NCBI GenBank assembly: GCA_902763615.1
Contig: CACWSX010000010.1
Coordinates: 1-64,000, forward strand
Direction: 5' to 3'
DNA from: an uncultured Prevotellaceae bacterium
Lineage (GTDB): Bacteria > Bacteroidota > Bacteroidia > Bacteroidales > Bacteroidaceae
DNA: 64,000 bases
Under the pieces are notes generated by a model. It was given only the letters and a program-made list of their open reading frames with translations. It ran no database searches and was not told where the DNA came from. Below are positions 16,900 to 27,018 of the stretch, piece by piece; positions within the stretch are counted from its first letter, which is position 1, and the number at the start of each line of letters is the position of its first letter. Both the position numbers and the translations under genes were made by a program.

Positions 16900-19392
16900 A
16901 TGACATTATTAAAGAAATGCCTGCCAGACGTGTTGGCAGTGCTATTATTTGCCATTTTGGCCTTCGCTTATTTTTTTCCTGCCGATATTGAAGGGCGTAT
17001 CCTTTACCGTCACGACGCATCAGCAGGAAGAGGTGCCGGACAAGAGGGCATCGAGTATCTCCAGAAGACTGGAGAACGCAGTCGTTGGACCAATGCTCTG
17101 TTTGGTGGTATGCCTACTTATCAGATGTCGCCATCGTATCACTCTACCGACAATCTGTCGCAGGTCATAAATGCTTATCACTTGTGGCTGCCTGAGAATG
17201 TGTGGTATGTCTTCGCCTATCTTTTGGGCTTCTACATTCTGCTCCGTGCCTTTGATTTCCGTCAGCACCTTGCAGTGTTGGGTTCCATCATATGGGCCTT
17301 CAGTACCTATTTCCTGATTATCATCGCTGCAGGACATATTTGGAAAGTGTGGGCATTGGCCTATCTGCCCCCTATGATTGCAGGTATCGTACTAACCTAT
17401 CGTGGGAAATACCTGTGGGGTTTTGTCGTGACGGCTATCTTTACAGCCTTCGAAATCAATGCCAACCACGTGCAAATGACCTATTATTACATGTTTATCG
17501 TGTTCTTTATGGTCATCGCATGGCTGGTGGAAGCCATCCGTGAAAAGCAGCTCATACGGTTTGCAAAGGCTACTGGTGTCGCTCTTGCAGCAGGTATACT
17601 CGGCTTGTGTATGAACCTGTCGAACCTCTATCACACCTGGCAGTACAGTCAGGAGTCGATGCGTGGCAAGAGCGAACTGGTGAAACAGAACTCGGCTAAT
17701 CAGACCAATAGTGGTCTGGAGCGCGACTATATCACACAGTGGAGCTACGGCATCGGAGAGACGTGGACGCTACTGGTACCGAATACGAAAGGTGGTGCAT
17801 CTGTGCCCCTGAGTATGAATGAAACGGCGATGGCGAAAGCTGATCCGAACTATATTGAGATTTACAACCAGATAGGTCAGTACTGGGGTGAGCAGCCAGG
17901 TACGAGCGGCCCTGTGTACGTGGGGGCTTTTGTGCTGATGCTCTTTATCCTCGGACTGTTTATCGTGAAAGGGCCGATCAAGTGGGCACTGCTGGCGGCT
18001 ACTATCTTGTCAATTCTCCTGTCGTGGGGAAAGAACTTCATGGGATTTACTGATTTCTTCCTCGACTATGTGCCGATGTACGCTAAGTTCCGTACGGTGG
18101 CCTCGATACTGGTGATTGCAGAATTCACCATTCCTTTGCTGGCGATGCTGGCATTGAAAAAATTCCTGGAAGAGCCTGATCAGATCAAACCGAGACTGAA
18201 GTACGTTGGCATCAGTTTCTGTCTGACGGGTGTCGTTGCCATGTTATTCTCAGTGATGCCGTCTACGTTCTTTGACAGCTTTATCTCGACAAGTGAAATG
18301 CAGGCGTTGAAGAGCCTGCCAGCAGAGCACGTGGGACCGTTGATGACTAATCTGACGGAGATGCGTCAGGCTATGTTTACCAGCGATGCCCTACGTTCGT
18401 TTTATATTATTCTTGTGGGAACGGGTATTCTGCTGGCGTTCGCATATGGCAAATTGAAGAAGGAGTATGCCATTGCTATAATCCTTGTGATCTGTCTCGT
18501 GGATCTATGGACGGTAAACAAGCGTTATCTCAATGACGAGATGTTTGTGCCGAAAAGTGAGCGTGAGGCTCCCCAGCAGATGACACAGGCCGATGAACAG
18601 ATCCTCCGTGATAAAAGTTTGGATTACCGTGTGCTGAATCTCGCCTCAAACACTTTCAATGAGAATGAAACTTCATACTACCATAAGAGCATCGGTGGTT
18701 ATCATGCAGCCAAACTGCGTCGTTACCAGGAGATGATCGAGCAGTATATCTCACCTGAGATGCAGCAGATGTTCAAGGCTGTTTCCGAAGCAGGTGGTGA
18801 TATGACGAAGATAAGTGGCGATAGCATCTGGCCTGTGCTTAATATGCTGAACACGAAGTATATGATCTTCCCCTTGCAGGGTGGTCAGACAGTGCCCTTG
18901 CAGAACCCATATACTTATGGTAATGCATGGTTTATAGACAAGATCCAGTATGTTGCTAATGCCAATGAGGAAATGGCTGCTGTTGGCCAACTGAACCTGC
19001 GCCATGAGGCTGTGGCCGATGCCAAGTTCAAGGCACAACTCGGTGAGGCTATGGAGCAGGACAGTGTGAGCATTGTAACTATCAAGGGTTATGAGCCTAA
19101 CGAACTGTCTTATGAGGTCAATTCCGGTAAGGGTGGCGTGGTGGTCTTCTCCGAAATTTATTACCCAGGATGGACTGCTACAATCGACGGACAACCTGCA
19201 GAATTAGGTCGCGTGAATTACATTCTCCGTGCCTTGAACGTGAAATCAGGCAAGCACGATGTGGTGTTGACTTTCAAACCGAAATCTGTGAATACTACTG
19301 AGACGATAGCATACATTTCGTATGTCATTCTGATGCTTGTCGTCCTCGGCGCTGTTTATATGGAATATCGCCGTCGCAAAATGAAGTCATAA
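16900..19392 (+). CDS. YfhO-family membrane protein (GT-C-like)
   Basis: Large polytopic membrane protein of 830 residues with about a dozen hydrophobic helices in the first two thirds and a soluble C-terminal portion, closed by a last TM helix and the basic tail EYRRRKMK. The early RHDASAGRGAGQE segment and C-terminal FSEIYYPGWTATIDG are signatures of the YfhO family, related to GT-C glycosyltransferases acting on lipid-linked sugars. In Firmicutes members glycosylate lipids or teichoic acids; the Bacteroidetes role is unknown. The neighbour fkp makes GDP-fucose, so a role in surface glycan assembly is plausible but inferred. Confidence 0.8.
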   Translation: MTLLKKCLPDVLAVLLFAILAFAYFFPADIEGRILYRHDASAGRGAGQEGIEYLQKTGERSRWTNALFGGMPTYQMSPSYHSTDNLSQVINAYHLWLPENVWYVFAYLLGFYILLRAFDFRQHLAVLGSIIWAFSTYFLIIIAAGHIWKVWALAYLPPMIAGIVLTYRGKYLWGFVVTAIFTAFEINANHVQMTYYYMFIVFFMVIAWLVEAIREKQLIRFAKATGVALAAGILGLCMNLSNLYHTWQYSQESMRGKSELVKQNSANQTNSGLERDYITQWSYGIGETWTLLVPNTKGGASVPLSMNETAMAKADPNYIEIYNQIGQYWGEQPGTSGPVYVGAFVLMLFILGLFIVKGPIKWALLAATILSILLSWGKNFMGFTDFFLDYVPMYAKFRTVASILVIAEFTIPLLAMLALKKFLEEPDQIKPRLKYVGISFCLTGVVAMLFSVMPSTFFDSFISTSEMQALKSLPAEHVGPLMTNLTEMRQAMFTSDALRSFYIILVGTGILLAFAYGKLKKEYAIAIILVICLVDLWTVNKRYLNDEMFVPKSEREAPQQMTQADEQILRDKSLDYRVLNLASNTFNENETSYYHKSIGGYHAAKLRRYQEMIEQYISPEMQQMFKAVSEAGGDMTKISGDSIWPVLNMLNTKYMIFPLQGGQTVPLQNPYTYGNAWFIDKIQYVANANEEMAAVGQLNLRHEAVADAKFKAQLGEAMEQDSVSIVTIKGYEPNELSYEVNSGKGGVVVFSEIYYPGWTATIDGQPAELGRVNYILRALNVKSGKHDVVLTFKPKSVNTTETIAYISYVILMLVVLGAVYMEYRRRKMKS

Positions 19393-19411
19393 CTTTTAAT
19401 TCAACTTCCAA

Positions 19412-21979
19412 TTGAAAAAGCTACTGTCATTACCCCCGAACCTAGTGGGCGCTTTTTATGATGTGACGGGACTCAGCCGTGATGAGTATTTCTGCACATG
19501 CGATCCTGTTGGACACCGTCTTGGAAGCGGTGGCGGTACAGCTTGGCTTCTCCGAGAGGCCTGGAAAAATGATCCCTCAGACCATAATACCTTTGATAGT
19601 TGGCTCTCAAAAGAGAAACGAATATTGATTCATGCTGGCGGACAGAGCAAGCGCTTGCCCAGCTATGCTGTTTCGGGTAAGGTGCTCATGCCGTTGCCCG
19701 TGTTCCGATGGGAGCGGGGACAGAAACTGTCGCAGAATCTGATGAGCGTGCAGTTGCCATTATACGAGAAGATAATGTCGATTGCTCCCGAACACCTACA
19801 TACGATGGTGGTGAGTGGTGATGTACTCATCCGTGCTACCCAGCCTCTGCAGCCTATTCCCGATGCCGATGTAGTATGCTATGGCCTTTGGCTCGATGCC
19901 TCTGTAGCCAAGAATCACGGGGTGTTTGTGAGCGACCGCCATACACCTTCGGTGCTCAAACAGATGCTCCAGAAACCATCGGTACAAGCACTCGCAGAAT
20001 TACAGAAAGATCATTTCTACCTGACAGATATCGGTGTGTGGCTGCTCAGCGACAAGGCTGTTGCGCTGCTAATGCAACGCAGTAAATCTTGCCCATCAAG
20101 TTCGGCTGGCTTCAAAGAATACGACCTCTATTCTGAGTTCGGCTGTGCCTTGGGTACTGTCCCTTCTAAGCCTGATAGTGAGCTGTCGTCACTAAAGGTC
20201 GCAATCCTGCCATTGGCGGGGGGAGAGTTCTACCACTTCGGTACATCATGTGAGATGATATCTTCAACGCTGCGCTTACAGAACCTTGTGATCGACCAGC
20301 GCGAGATAATGCATATCGATCGTAAGCCGCATCCCTCGATCTTCGTACAGAATTCCCTTGTAAAGGTTCCGTTTACTGAGGAGAATACGAATGTGTGGAT
20401 AGAAAATAGCTTTGTGGGTCCCCGATGGCATCTGACACATGACCATGTGATTACGGGTGTGCCTGAAAACGACTGGGAGATGCATCTGGAACCTGGCGAC
20501 TGTATTGATGTGGTACCCGTAGGAAAGAATGACTACGAGGTGCGTCGGTATCGTATCGATGAACCACTGAACAGCAATGAAGTAGCAGAACGTGCGAACC
20601 TGCACCGGTTGTTTGATCAGCGGAGACAGTATCGTAAGGAAAATTGGCTTGCATTAGCAAGCAATTGGCGGCATAGTGTGTTCTATCAACTCGACTTGGC
20701 TGATGCGGCAGAGACATTTGAAAAGGAACAGATTCCATTGCCCGAGTCACTTGGTGAGGATGCTCCGCTGATGACACGTATTCATAATGCGATGTTCTTG
20801 GGCGATAGTGCAAAGGCCTTTTCCTTATTGCGTCAAGGGTTGTGCTCGTATGCTGTCGATGAGCAGCAGAAACCGACTCTCTGTGTCGCTGACGACCAGA
20901 TTGTCTGGGGGCGTTCGCCCGTACGCATCGATATTGCTGGCGGATGGACGGATACACCGCCTTATTGCCTGATGGAAGGCGGTAACGTGATTAATTTTGC
21001 CATCGAACTCAATGGTCAACCGCCTTTGCAGGCTTATGTCCGTCCATCGAAGGAGTGCCATATTGTGTTACGCAGTATCGACCTCGGGGCGATGGAGACA
21101 GTGGAGACGACAGAGCAGCTTACCGATTTTATGCATGTGGGCTCGCCTTTCTCCATACCTAAGGCTGCCCTTGTCCTTGCCGGATTTGGCAAAGGCAATT
21201 TGAAAGAAGAATTGAAGACCTTCGGTGCTGGTATTGAATTGACTTTACTCTCAGCGATTCCTGCCGGTAGTGGACTGGGTACTTCGAGCATCTTGGCTTC
21301 GACTGTATTGGGAGCCCTCAACGATTTCTGTGGTTTGGGCTGGGACAAGAACGAGATAGGCCATCGTACGCTGATGCTTGAACAGATGCTTACCACAGGT
21401 GGTGGTTGGCAGGATCAGTTCGGAGGTGTGCTGGGTGGCGTGAAACTGCTACAGACAGGTAAGGGATTTGACCAGAGCCCGCAGGTGCGCTGGCTGCCGA
21501 ATGACTTATGGGTACAGCCCGAATACCATGCTTGTCACCTGTTATATTATACGGGCATTACCCGTACTGCAAAGCACATCCTTGCTGAGATCGTGCGTCG
21601 GATGTTCCTCAATCATCACGATGAACTGAGTATGCTGCGCGAGATGAAGGTGCATGCGATGGAGATGTATGAAGCTATTCAGCGTAACGACTTCATGCAG
21701 ATGGGAGCATTTGTCAGAAAAACCTGGCAACAGAACCAGATGCTCGATAATGGAACAAATCCTCCGCAAGTAGCCCAGCTCACTGGTTTGATCGATGATC
21801 TCTGTCTGGGTTATAAGCTTCCTGGTGCCGGTGGTGGTGGCTATCTTTATATGATAGCTAAGGATCCTGAAGCCGCTGCACGTATCAAACAGATTTTAGG
21901 AGAGCATCGCCAAAATAAGAACGCTCGTTTTGTGGAGATGACCCTCTCTACGAAAGGATTACAAATCAGTCGCAGTTGA
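19412..21979 (+). CDS. fkp: bifunctional L-fucokinase/L-fucose-1-phosphate guanylyltransferase
   Basis: Converts L-fucose to GDP-L-fucose by the salvage route, which Bacteroides uses to fucosylate capsule and surface glycoproteins. The N-terminal half is the pyrophosphorylase (LGSGGGTAWLL, HAGGQSKRLPSYAVSGK), the C-terminal half a GHMP kinase (SPVRIDIAGGWTDTPPY, AGSGLGTSS, GAGGGGYLYMIA). The start codon is TTG, chosen because the resulting KKLLSLPPNLV matches my recollection of the N-terminus of Bacteroides fragilis Fkp. 855 residues is about 90 shorter than that protein; both active sites look complete. It overlaps the GSCFA gene by one base. Confidence 0.9.
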   Translation: MKKLLSLPPNLVGAFYDVTGLSRDEYFCTCDPVGHRLGSGGGTAWLLREAWKNDPSDHNTFDSWLSKEKRILIHAGGQSKRLPSYAVSGKVLMPLPVFRWERGQKLSQNLMSVQLPLYEKIMSIAPEHLHTMVVSGDVLIRATQPLQPIPDADVVCYGLWLDASVAKNHGVFVSDRHTPSVLKQMLQKPSVQALAELQKDHFYLTDIGVWLLSDKAVALLMQRSKSCPSSSAGFKEYDLYSEFGCALGTVPSKPDSELSSLKVAILPLAGGEFYHFGTSCEMISSTLRLQNLVIDQREIMHIDRKPHPSIFVQNSLVKVPFTEENTNVWIENSFVGPRWHLTHDHVITGVPENDWEMHLEPGDCIDVVPVGKNDYEVRRYRIDEPLNSNEVAERANLHRLFDQRRQYRKENWLALASNWRHSVFYQLDLADAAETFEKEQIPLPESLGEDAPLMTRIHNAMFLGDSAKAFSLLRQGLCSYAVDEQQKPTLCVADDQIVWGRSPVRIDIAGGWTDTPPYCLMEGGNVINFAIELNGQPPLQAYVRPSKECHIVLRSIDLGAMETVETTEQLTDFMHVGSPFSIPKAALVLAGFGKGNLKEELKTFGAGIELTLLSAIPAGSGLGTSSILASTVLGALNDFCGLGWDKNEIGHRTLMLEQMLTTGGGWQDQFGGVLGGVKLLQTGKGFDQSPQVRWLPNDLWVQPEYHACHLLYYTGITRTAKHILAEIVRRMFLNHHDELSMLREMKVHAMEMYEAIQRNDFMQMGAFVRKTWQQNQMLDNGTNPPQVAQLTGLIDDLCLGYKLPGAGGGGYLYMIAKDPEAAARIKQILGEHRQNKNARFVEMTLSTKGLQISRS

Positions 21980-22788
21980 TGGAGTTTAGGACGATTGTTG
22001 ATATACCAGATCCGGGGTTTAGGATCGGCCCTTGCGAGGAGATGCTTTTCGTAGGCTCTTGTTTCGCCTCAGAGATAGGGAATCGCTTTCAGGAAGAGAA
22101 GTTCCGGGCAGTGGTCAATCCCTATGGTGTGATGTATAATCCTGCATCGATCCTACATACCATCGAGAAAATTGAAGATCAAAGTTTTACGACCGCCATC
22201 CTTACCTTGGGTACGAACCATATCTATCGCTTGAAGGAGACTGGCGAGATTGTGGACAACTGCCAGAAGCGCCCGCAGTCGCTTTTCACAGAAGAAGAAC
22301 TGTCTGTTGAAGAATGTGTCGAATATCTGATGAAGGTCATAGAGACTTTGTGTCAGATGAATCCTGATATACGCATCGTCCTGACTGTGAGTCCCATCCG
22401 TTACCGCAAATACGGCTACCATGGCTCTCAGCTCTCGAAGGCGACATTGCTACTTGCTGTGGAGAAGACGATAAGAAATTTTGGTCAGACGAGTTTCGTC
22501 TATTTCCCCGCCTATGAAATTATTAACGATGAACTTCGCGACTACCGCTTCTACGCGCCCGATATGTTGCACCCTTCAGATCAGGCGGTGGAATATATCT
22601 GGCAACGTTTGTCAGAAGTCTATCTGAGCGATGAGGCTAAGGCTTTTCTCGCTGAGTGGGCCCCATTGAAAACTGTGCTGAATCACAAACCGTTTGAGCC
22701 TGATTCTGAGGATTACAAGGCTCTGATGAATAAAACAATGTTAAAAGTAGCGGCATTGTCGGAAAAATATCCTAACTTTGCACTTTAG
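21979..22788 (+). CDS. GSCFA domain protein
   Basis: 269-residue protein with the name-giving motif FVGSCFASEIGNRF near residue 26 and a C-terminal DMLHPSDQAVEYIW segment with a His at the SGNH-like position. The family is related to SGNH/GDSL hydrolases and is often found next to glycan genes; the reaction is unproven. The ATG overlaps the fkp stop (TGATG), so co-translation is likely. A TTG three bases earlier is an alternative start. Confidence 0.8.
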   Translation: MEFRTIVDIPDPGFRIGPCEEMLFVGSCFASEIGNRFQEEKFRAVVNPYGVMYNPASILHTIEKIEDQSFTTAILTLGTNHIYRLKETGEIVDNCQKRPQSLFTEEELSVEECVEYLMKVIETLCQMNPDIRIVLTVSPIRYRKYGYHGSQLSKATLLLAVEKTIRNFGQTSFVYFPAYEIINDELRDYRFYAPDMLHPSDQAVEYIWQRLSEVYLSDEAKAFLAEWAPLKTVLNHKPFEPDSEDYKALMNKTMLKVAALSEKYPNFAL

Positions 22789-22807
22789 AATAAAAAAAAC
22801 GTCAGTC

Positions 22808-25273
22808 ATGAAATATTCGATAGAGAAGGTGGCGACACTTATTGGAGCCCGTCGCTATGGTACACACCAAGGCGATATCAGTTGGCTGCTGACAGATAGC
22901 CGTAGCCTCTGTTTCCCTGAGGAAACCCTGTTCTTTGCATTGAAGACCCAGCGTAATGATGGTCATCGCTATATCGACGACCTCTATCGTCGTGGGGTGC
23001 GTCATTTCGTGGTCGAACAAGTGCCTGAGCATTCCGAATCCCGATACCCAGAGGCTAACTTCCTGCGTGTCCCCCATACGTTGGCCGCCCTTCAGCGACT
23101 TGCAGAGCGTCATCGCGATGAATTTGACGTGCCTGTGGTGGGTATCACAGGCTCCAACGGTAAGACAATGGTCAAGGAATGGCTCTACCAGCTGCTCCTG
23201 CCTTCACAGAAGATTGTCCGTTCTCCCCGTAGCTATAATTCCCAGATCGGAGTGCCTCTCTCCGTATGGCTCCTCAACGAGCAGACAGAGGTCGGTATCT
23301 TCGAGGCCGGCATCAGTCAGCCTGGTGAGATGCTGGCATTAAGAGATATCATCCAACCTACCATTGGTGTACTCACCTGCTTGGGCAGTGCCCATCAGGA
23401 GAACTTCCGTTCGATGGAGGAGAAGTGTATGGAGAAACTGGAACTGATGCACGACACCCAGGCAATGGTCTATTGTTCTGATAATGATGTTGTCAGCCGC
23501 TGCATCCGCAGAATGAACTACCAGGGTGAGAAAATCTCTTGGTCACAGTGCGATGCGCAAGCAGCCCTTTTTGTATCAGGCGTCAAGATGCAAGATGCCA
23601 TGACCGTGATCACTTACGTTTGGCAAGACGAGGAACACACTTTTGAGATCCCTTTCATTGACGAGGCTTCTATTGAGGATTCCATTACTTGTGCGGCTGT
23701 AGCCCTGTATCTTGGACTCACTCCGGGACAGATTACTGAACGCATGCCAAAACTTGAACCTGTCGCTATGCGACTGGAGGTGAAACAAGGTCAGCGCGGC
23801 TGTATTCTTATCAACGACTCATACAATTCGGATATCAACTCCCTCGATATCGCCCTTGATTTTATGCAGCGTCGTAATGTGCCACTCAAATCAACCCTTA
23901 TTTTGAGTGACATTTTTCAGTCGGGCTCCTCACCTGAGGCTCTTTATGCTCAAGTGAGCGACCTCTGTCTGAAGCGTGGTGTGGAGAAGTTTATTGGTAT
24001 CGGGCCGGAACTGTTTTCCCAGGCAGACAGAATCCGCATCAACGAGAAGTTCTTCTACACCGATGTGCAGCATTTCCTTTCTAGCGAGGTCTTCACAGGC
24101 CTGCGCAATGAACTCATCTTGCTGAAGGGTGCCCGTAACTTCGGCTTCGACCAGATTACGGAGCAGTTGGAACAGAAGGTGCACGAAACGATTCTCGAGG
24201 TGAATCTCAATGCTGTGGTAGAGAACCTGAATTACTACCGCTCGTTCCTGAAGCCAGAGACGAAGATGGTCTGCATGATCAAGGCCGACGGCTATGGTGC
24301 TGGCGCTGTGGAGATTGCCAAGACGTTGCAGGATCACCATGTCGACTACCTCGCAGTGGCTGTGGCTGATGAAGGTGTTACCCTCCGTAAGGCTGGCATC
24401 ACAGCCAATATCATGATCATGAATCCTGAGATGACAGCCTTTAAGACCATGTTCGACTATGACTTGGAACCTGAGGTGTATAGCTTCCGTCTGCTGGATG
24501 CGCTCATTCGCGCAGCCCGCAAGGAGGGCATCACAGGCTGGCCTGTACACATCAAACTTGATACTGGCATGCATCGTTTGGGTTTCGATCCCGATGATAT
24601 AGACGAACTCATCGATCGATTGAAGCATCAGAATGCTGTCATTCCGCGCTCGGTATTCAGTCATTTCGTAGGTTCTGATAGTGACGACTTCGACGACTTC
24701 TCAGCTCAGCAGTTCGCGATATTTGATGCAGGCAGCAAACAGTTGCAGGCAGCCTTCAGTCATAAGATTCTGCGACATATGGACAACTCTGCGGGCATCG
24801 AGCACTTCCCGGAGCGCCAGATGGATATGTGTCGTCTTGGACTGGGTCTCTATGGCGTTGATCCTCGCGATAACCGTATTCTCTCAACCGTCTCGACACT
24901 GAAAACAACCATTCTCCAGATGCGCCATGTGCCAGCAGGCGATACTGTTGGCTATAGTCGCAAGGGGAAAATAGAGCGTGATTCCGTAATCGCTGCCATT
25001 CCTATCGGTTATGCCGATGGTCTGAATCGTCATTTGGGCAACCGCCACTGCTATTGTCTGGTAAACGGTCAGAAGGCCGAGTATGTGGGCAATATCTGTA
25101 TGGATGTGGCGATGATTGATGTGACGGGTATCGACTGTCATGAGGGCGACCGGGTGGAGATCTTCGGAGAACACCTGCCCGTCACTGTGCTTAGCGATAT
25201 CATTGACACCATCCCCTATGAAATTCTGACGGGTGTTTCTAACCGCGTCAAACGAGTCTATTTCCAGGATTAG
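22808..25273 (+). CDS. murF-alr: MurF-alanine racemase fusion
   Basis: Two cell-wall enzymes in one chain, an arrangement typical of Bacteroidetes. Residues 1 to about 455 form UDP-MurNAc-tripeptide:D-Ala-D-Ala ligase with the ATP loop GITGSNGKTMVKEW; from about 465 to 821 is PLP-dependent alanine racemase with K492 (MIKADGYGAG) as the Schiff-base lysine and IPIGYADGLNR near the C-terminus for the second catalytic region. So D-Ala production and D-Ala-D-Ala addition are physically linked. The start at MKYSIEKVATLIGARR is favoured over a frame beginning inside the GSCFA gene. Confidence 0.93.
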   Translation: MKYSIEKVATLIGARRYGTHQGDISWLLTDSRSLCFPEETLFFALKTQRNDGHRYIDDLYRRGVRHFVVEQVPEHSESRYPEANFLRVPHTLAALQRLAERHRDEFDVPVVGITGSNGKTMVKEWLYQLLLPSQKIVRSPRSYNSQIGVPLSVWLLNEQTEVGIFEAGISQPGEMLALRDIIQPTIGVLTCLGSAHQENFRSMEEKCMEKLELMHDTQAMVYCSDNDVVSRCIRRMNYQGEKISWSQCDAQAALFVSGVKMQDAMTVITYVWQDEEHTFEIPFIDEASIEDSITCAAVALYLGLTPGQITERMPKLEPVAMRLEVKQGQRGCILINDSYNSDINSLDIALDFMQRRNVPLKSTLILSDIFQSGSSPEALYAQVSDLCLKRGVEKFIGIGPELFSQADRIRINEKFFYTDVQHFLSSEVFTGLRNELILLKGARNFGFDQITEQLEQKVHETILEVNLNAVVENLNYYRSFLKPETKMVCMIKADGYGAGAVEIAKTLQDHHVDYLAVAVADEGVTLRKAGITANIMIMNPEMTAFKTMFDYDLEPEVYSFRLLDALIRAARKEGITGWPVHIKLDTGMHRLGFDPDDIDELIDRLKHQNAVIPRSVFSHFVGSDSDDFDDFSAQQFAIFDAGSKQLQAAFSHKILRHMDNSAGIEHFPERQMDMCRLGLGLYGVDPRDNRILSTVSTLKTTILQMRHVPAGDTVGYSRKGKIERDSVIAAIPIGYADGLNRHLGNRHCYCLVNGQKAEYVGNICMDVAMIDVTGIDCHEGDRVEIFGEHLPVTVLSDIIDTIPYEILTGVSNRVKRVYFQD

Positions 25274-25322
25274 TCATAATTTCTAATTAATCAATAACCA
25301 ACTAATTTTATTACCAACACTT

Positions 25323-26606
25323 ATGAAGAGATCCATTCTTTCAGTAGCCACGACGCTACTTTTTCTCCTCACGGCGACAATAGCCTGGGGACAGCGTTTA
25401 TCCGCAATCGACCAATTGAAGGCAGACCCGAGGAAAGCCTATGGTACCGATTATCCGTATCAGGTGGTCGATTACAAAATGACGGCAGCCCCCAAGGGTT
25501 ACAAGCCGTTCTACATCAGTCACTATGGCCGTCACGGGTCGCGTTACTATTGGAATGCGACGCTCTACCGCGAGGTCGACTCTCTGTTGAGCTTTGCCCA
25601 CAAAAGACATCAGCTGACGCCTGCTGGCGAGGCCTTCTATGAGAAATTTAAAGCTTGCAGTCAGGAGTTGGCAACGGGTGTGAGTGAACTGTCTGACGTA
25701 GGTTGGCAGCAACATCAGAACATCGCCCGTAAGATGTACAACTCCTTTCCCGAGATTTTTGAGAAGGGCGGTAATGTGCTTGCTATCTCGTCATTGCAGG
25801 GCCGTTGTGTCATCAGTATGGCTGGTTTCTGTCAGGAGTTGGTGCAGTGTAATCCGAAGCTTGAGATCCGCGAGCAGTCGTCGCGCTTCACCCTCGATGG
25901 TGTAGTGCCTACCGATGGCCAGAATCCCATCAAGCACAATTATCCCCGTAACATTAAACCCCGTTATGAAAAGAACAAAGACAAACTGAAGATAGATGAG
26001 GTACTCAGGGATAAGATTATTCAACGCTTGTTCACCAGCACCGATAGCCTGCCTGGCCGTCTACATCATATTTCAAGCAATATGATCAACCTCTACACTT
26101 CACTGCCTAGCATTGGTCACGAGGGTATGATGGAGGGGATTATTACTGACGAGGAGATTGCGGCTGAGTGGGAGAGAGATAATTTAGGCTCCTATTCTTG
26201 GGTATTTGGTCCGCAGTATCAGACGATTCCCATCCTGCAGGATATCATCAAGAAGGCTGAAGGTAAGATTAATGGTAGTAATGATCGTATTGCCGACTTG
26301 CGTTTCGGCCATGACACCATGCTGGGTCCCTTGACTGTGCTGATGGGCATCAACGGTGCTGACATTGACCCTGAGGACCCTTTCGAGGTAAAGAATTGCT
26401 ATCAGAACTGGGAAACCTGTAAGGCCAGCAATCTCCAGTTGATCTTCTACCGTAGCAACAAACAAGGCGATGACATCCTAGTGAAGTGTCTGCTGAATGG
26501 CGAGGAGTCTACATTACCTGTGCCTACCAACAACTTCCCCTACTATAAGTGGAGCGACTTCCGTGAATTTTACACGAAGCGTTGCGCCAATGTTCCGGAA
26601 AAGTAG
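25323..26606 (+). CDS. secreted histidine-type acid phosphatase
   Basis: Histidine phosphatase branch 2 (acid phosphatase/MINPP-phytase-like). A signal peptide (MKRSILSVATTLLFLLTATIAW, cleaved near GQR) targets it to the periplasm or beyond. The catalytic motif is YGRHGSRYYW near residue 63, with the phospho-acceptor His, and the proton-donor motif is FGHDTMLGPL near residue 327. Substrate could be inositol phosphates, sugar phosphates or nucleotides; not decidable here. 427 residues is normal. Monocistronic, with a terminator after it. Confidence 0.88.
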   Translation: MKRSILSVATTLLFLLTATIAWGQRLSAIDQLKADPRKAYGTDYPYQVVDYKMTAAPKGYKPFYISHYGRHGSRYYWNATLYREVDSLLSFAHKRHQLTPAGEAFYEKFKACSQELATGVSELSDVGWQQHQNIARKMYNSFPEIFEKGGNVLAISSLQGRCVISMAGFCQELVQCNPKLEIREQSSRFTLDGVVPTDGQNPIKHNYPRNIKPRYEKNKDKLKIDEVLRDKIIQRLFTSTDSLPGRLHHISSNMINLYTSLPSIGHEGMMEGIITDEEIAAEWERDNLGSYSWVFGPQYQTIPILQDIIKKAEGKINGSNDRIADLRFGHDTMLGPLTVLMGINGADIDPEDPFEVKNCYQNWETCKASNLQLIFYRSNKQGDDILVKCLLNGEESTLPVPTNNFPYYKWSDFREFYTKRCANVPEK

Positions 26607-26630
26607 GCTGACTACGTAATACAGAAAATG

Positions 26631-26664
26631 GGTTGGCATTATTCAAAGATGTCAACCTATTTTT
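26631..26664 (+). terminator. intrinsic terminator after the phosphatase gene
   Basis: Stem GGTTGGCAT/ATGTCAACC (one G-T wobble) with a 9-nt loop followed by TATTTTT. Confidence 0.65.
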
Positions 26665-26749
26665 GGCTTGTTTGCGCAAACAAATATAAATAAAGTTAAT
26701 GATGATCAGATTTAACAATTCAATCCATTTATTTGTCAAATTAAACCAT

Positions 26750-26757
26750 TAAATTTG
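26750..26757 (+). promoter_or_regulatory. promoter -7 box for the HTH gene
   Basis: TAAATTTG, 35 nt upstream of the ATG; fits TAnnTTTG. The nearest TTTG upstream is only 14 nt away, shorter than usual. Confidence 0.45.
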
Positions 26758-26792
26758 CCTTGTAGTTTAATAACAACCCAAAAACTGTTTGT

Positions 26793-26996
26793 ATGGAAAC
26801 AATCAATAGACTAAAAGCTGCATTGGCCGATGCTGGAAAGACCAACAAGTGGTTGGCCGAGCAATTAGGAAAAGATCCTGTTACTGTTTCTAAGTGGTGT
26901 ACCAACACGACTCAACCCGATTTGTACACGCTGACTAGAATATCTGAACTGCTCAAAATAGATATTGCCGATTTATTGGTGCGTCACAGACGATGA
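26793..26996 (+). CDS. small XRE/Cro-type helix-turn-helix protein
   Basis: 67-residue single-domain HTH_3 protein. NKWLAEQLGKDPVTVSKWCTN is the helix-turn-helix (residues about 18-38) and PDLYTLTRISELLKIDIADLL the last helices. There is no effector or dimerisation domain. Such minimal XRE proteins are common in Bacteroidetes and regulate nearby genes or partner a toxin. No toxin-like gene is adjacent; guanine deaminase follows after 22 nt, so it may regulate or simply share a transcript with it. Confidence 0.8.
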   Translation: METINRLKAALADAGKTNKWLAEQLGKDPVTVSKWCTNTTQPDLYTLTRISELLKIDIADLLVRHRR

Positions 26997-27018
26997 AACA
27001 TAGATTCATAGAATACGG

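Noticed and set aside
26793-26996. HTH gene as antitoxin of a toxin-antitoxin pair
   Set aside because: The adjacent genes are a secreted phosphatase and guanine deaminase; no toxin-sized partner frame is present.
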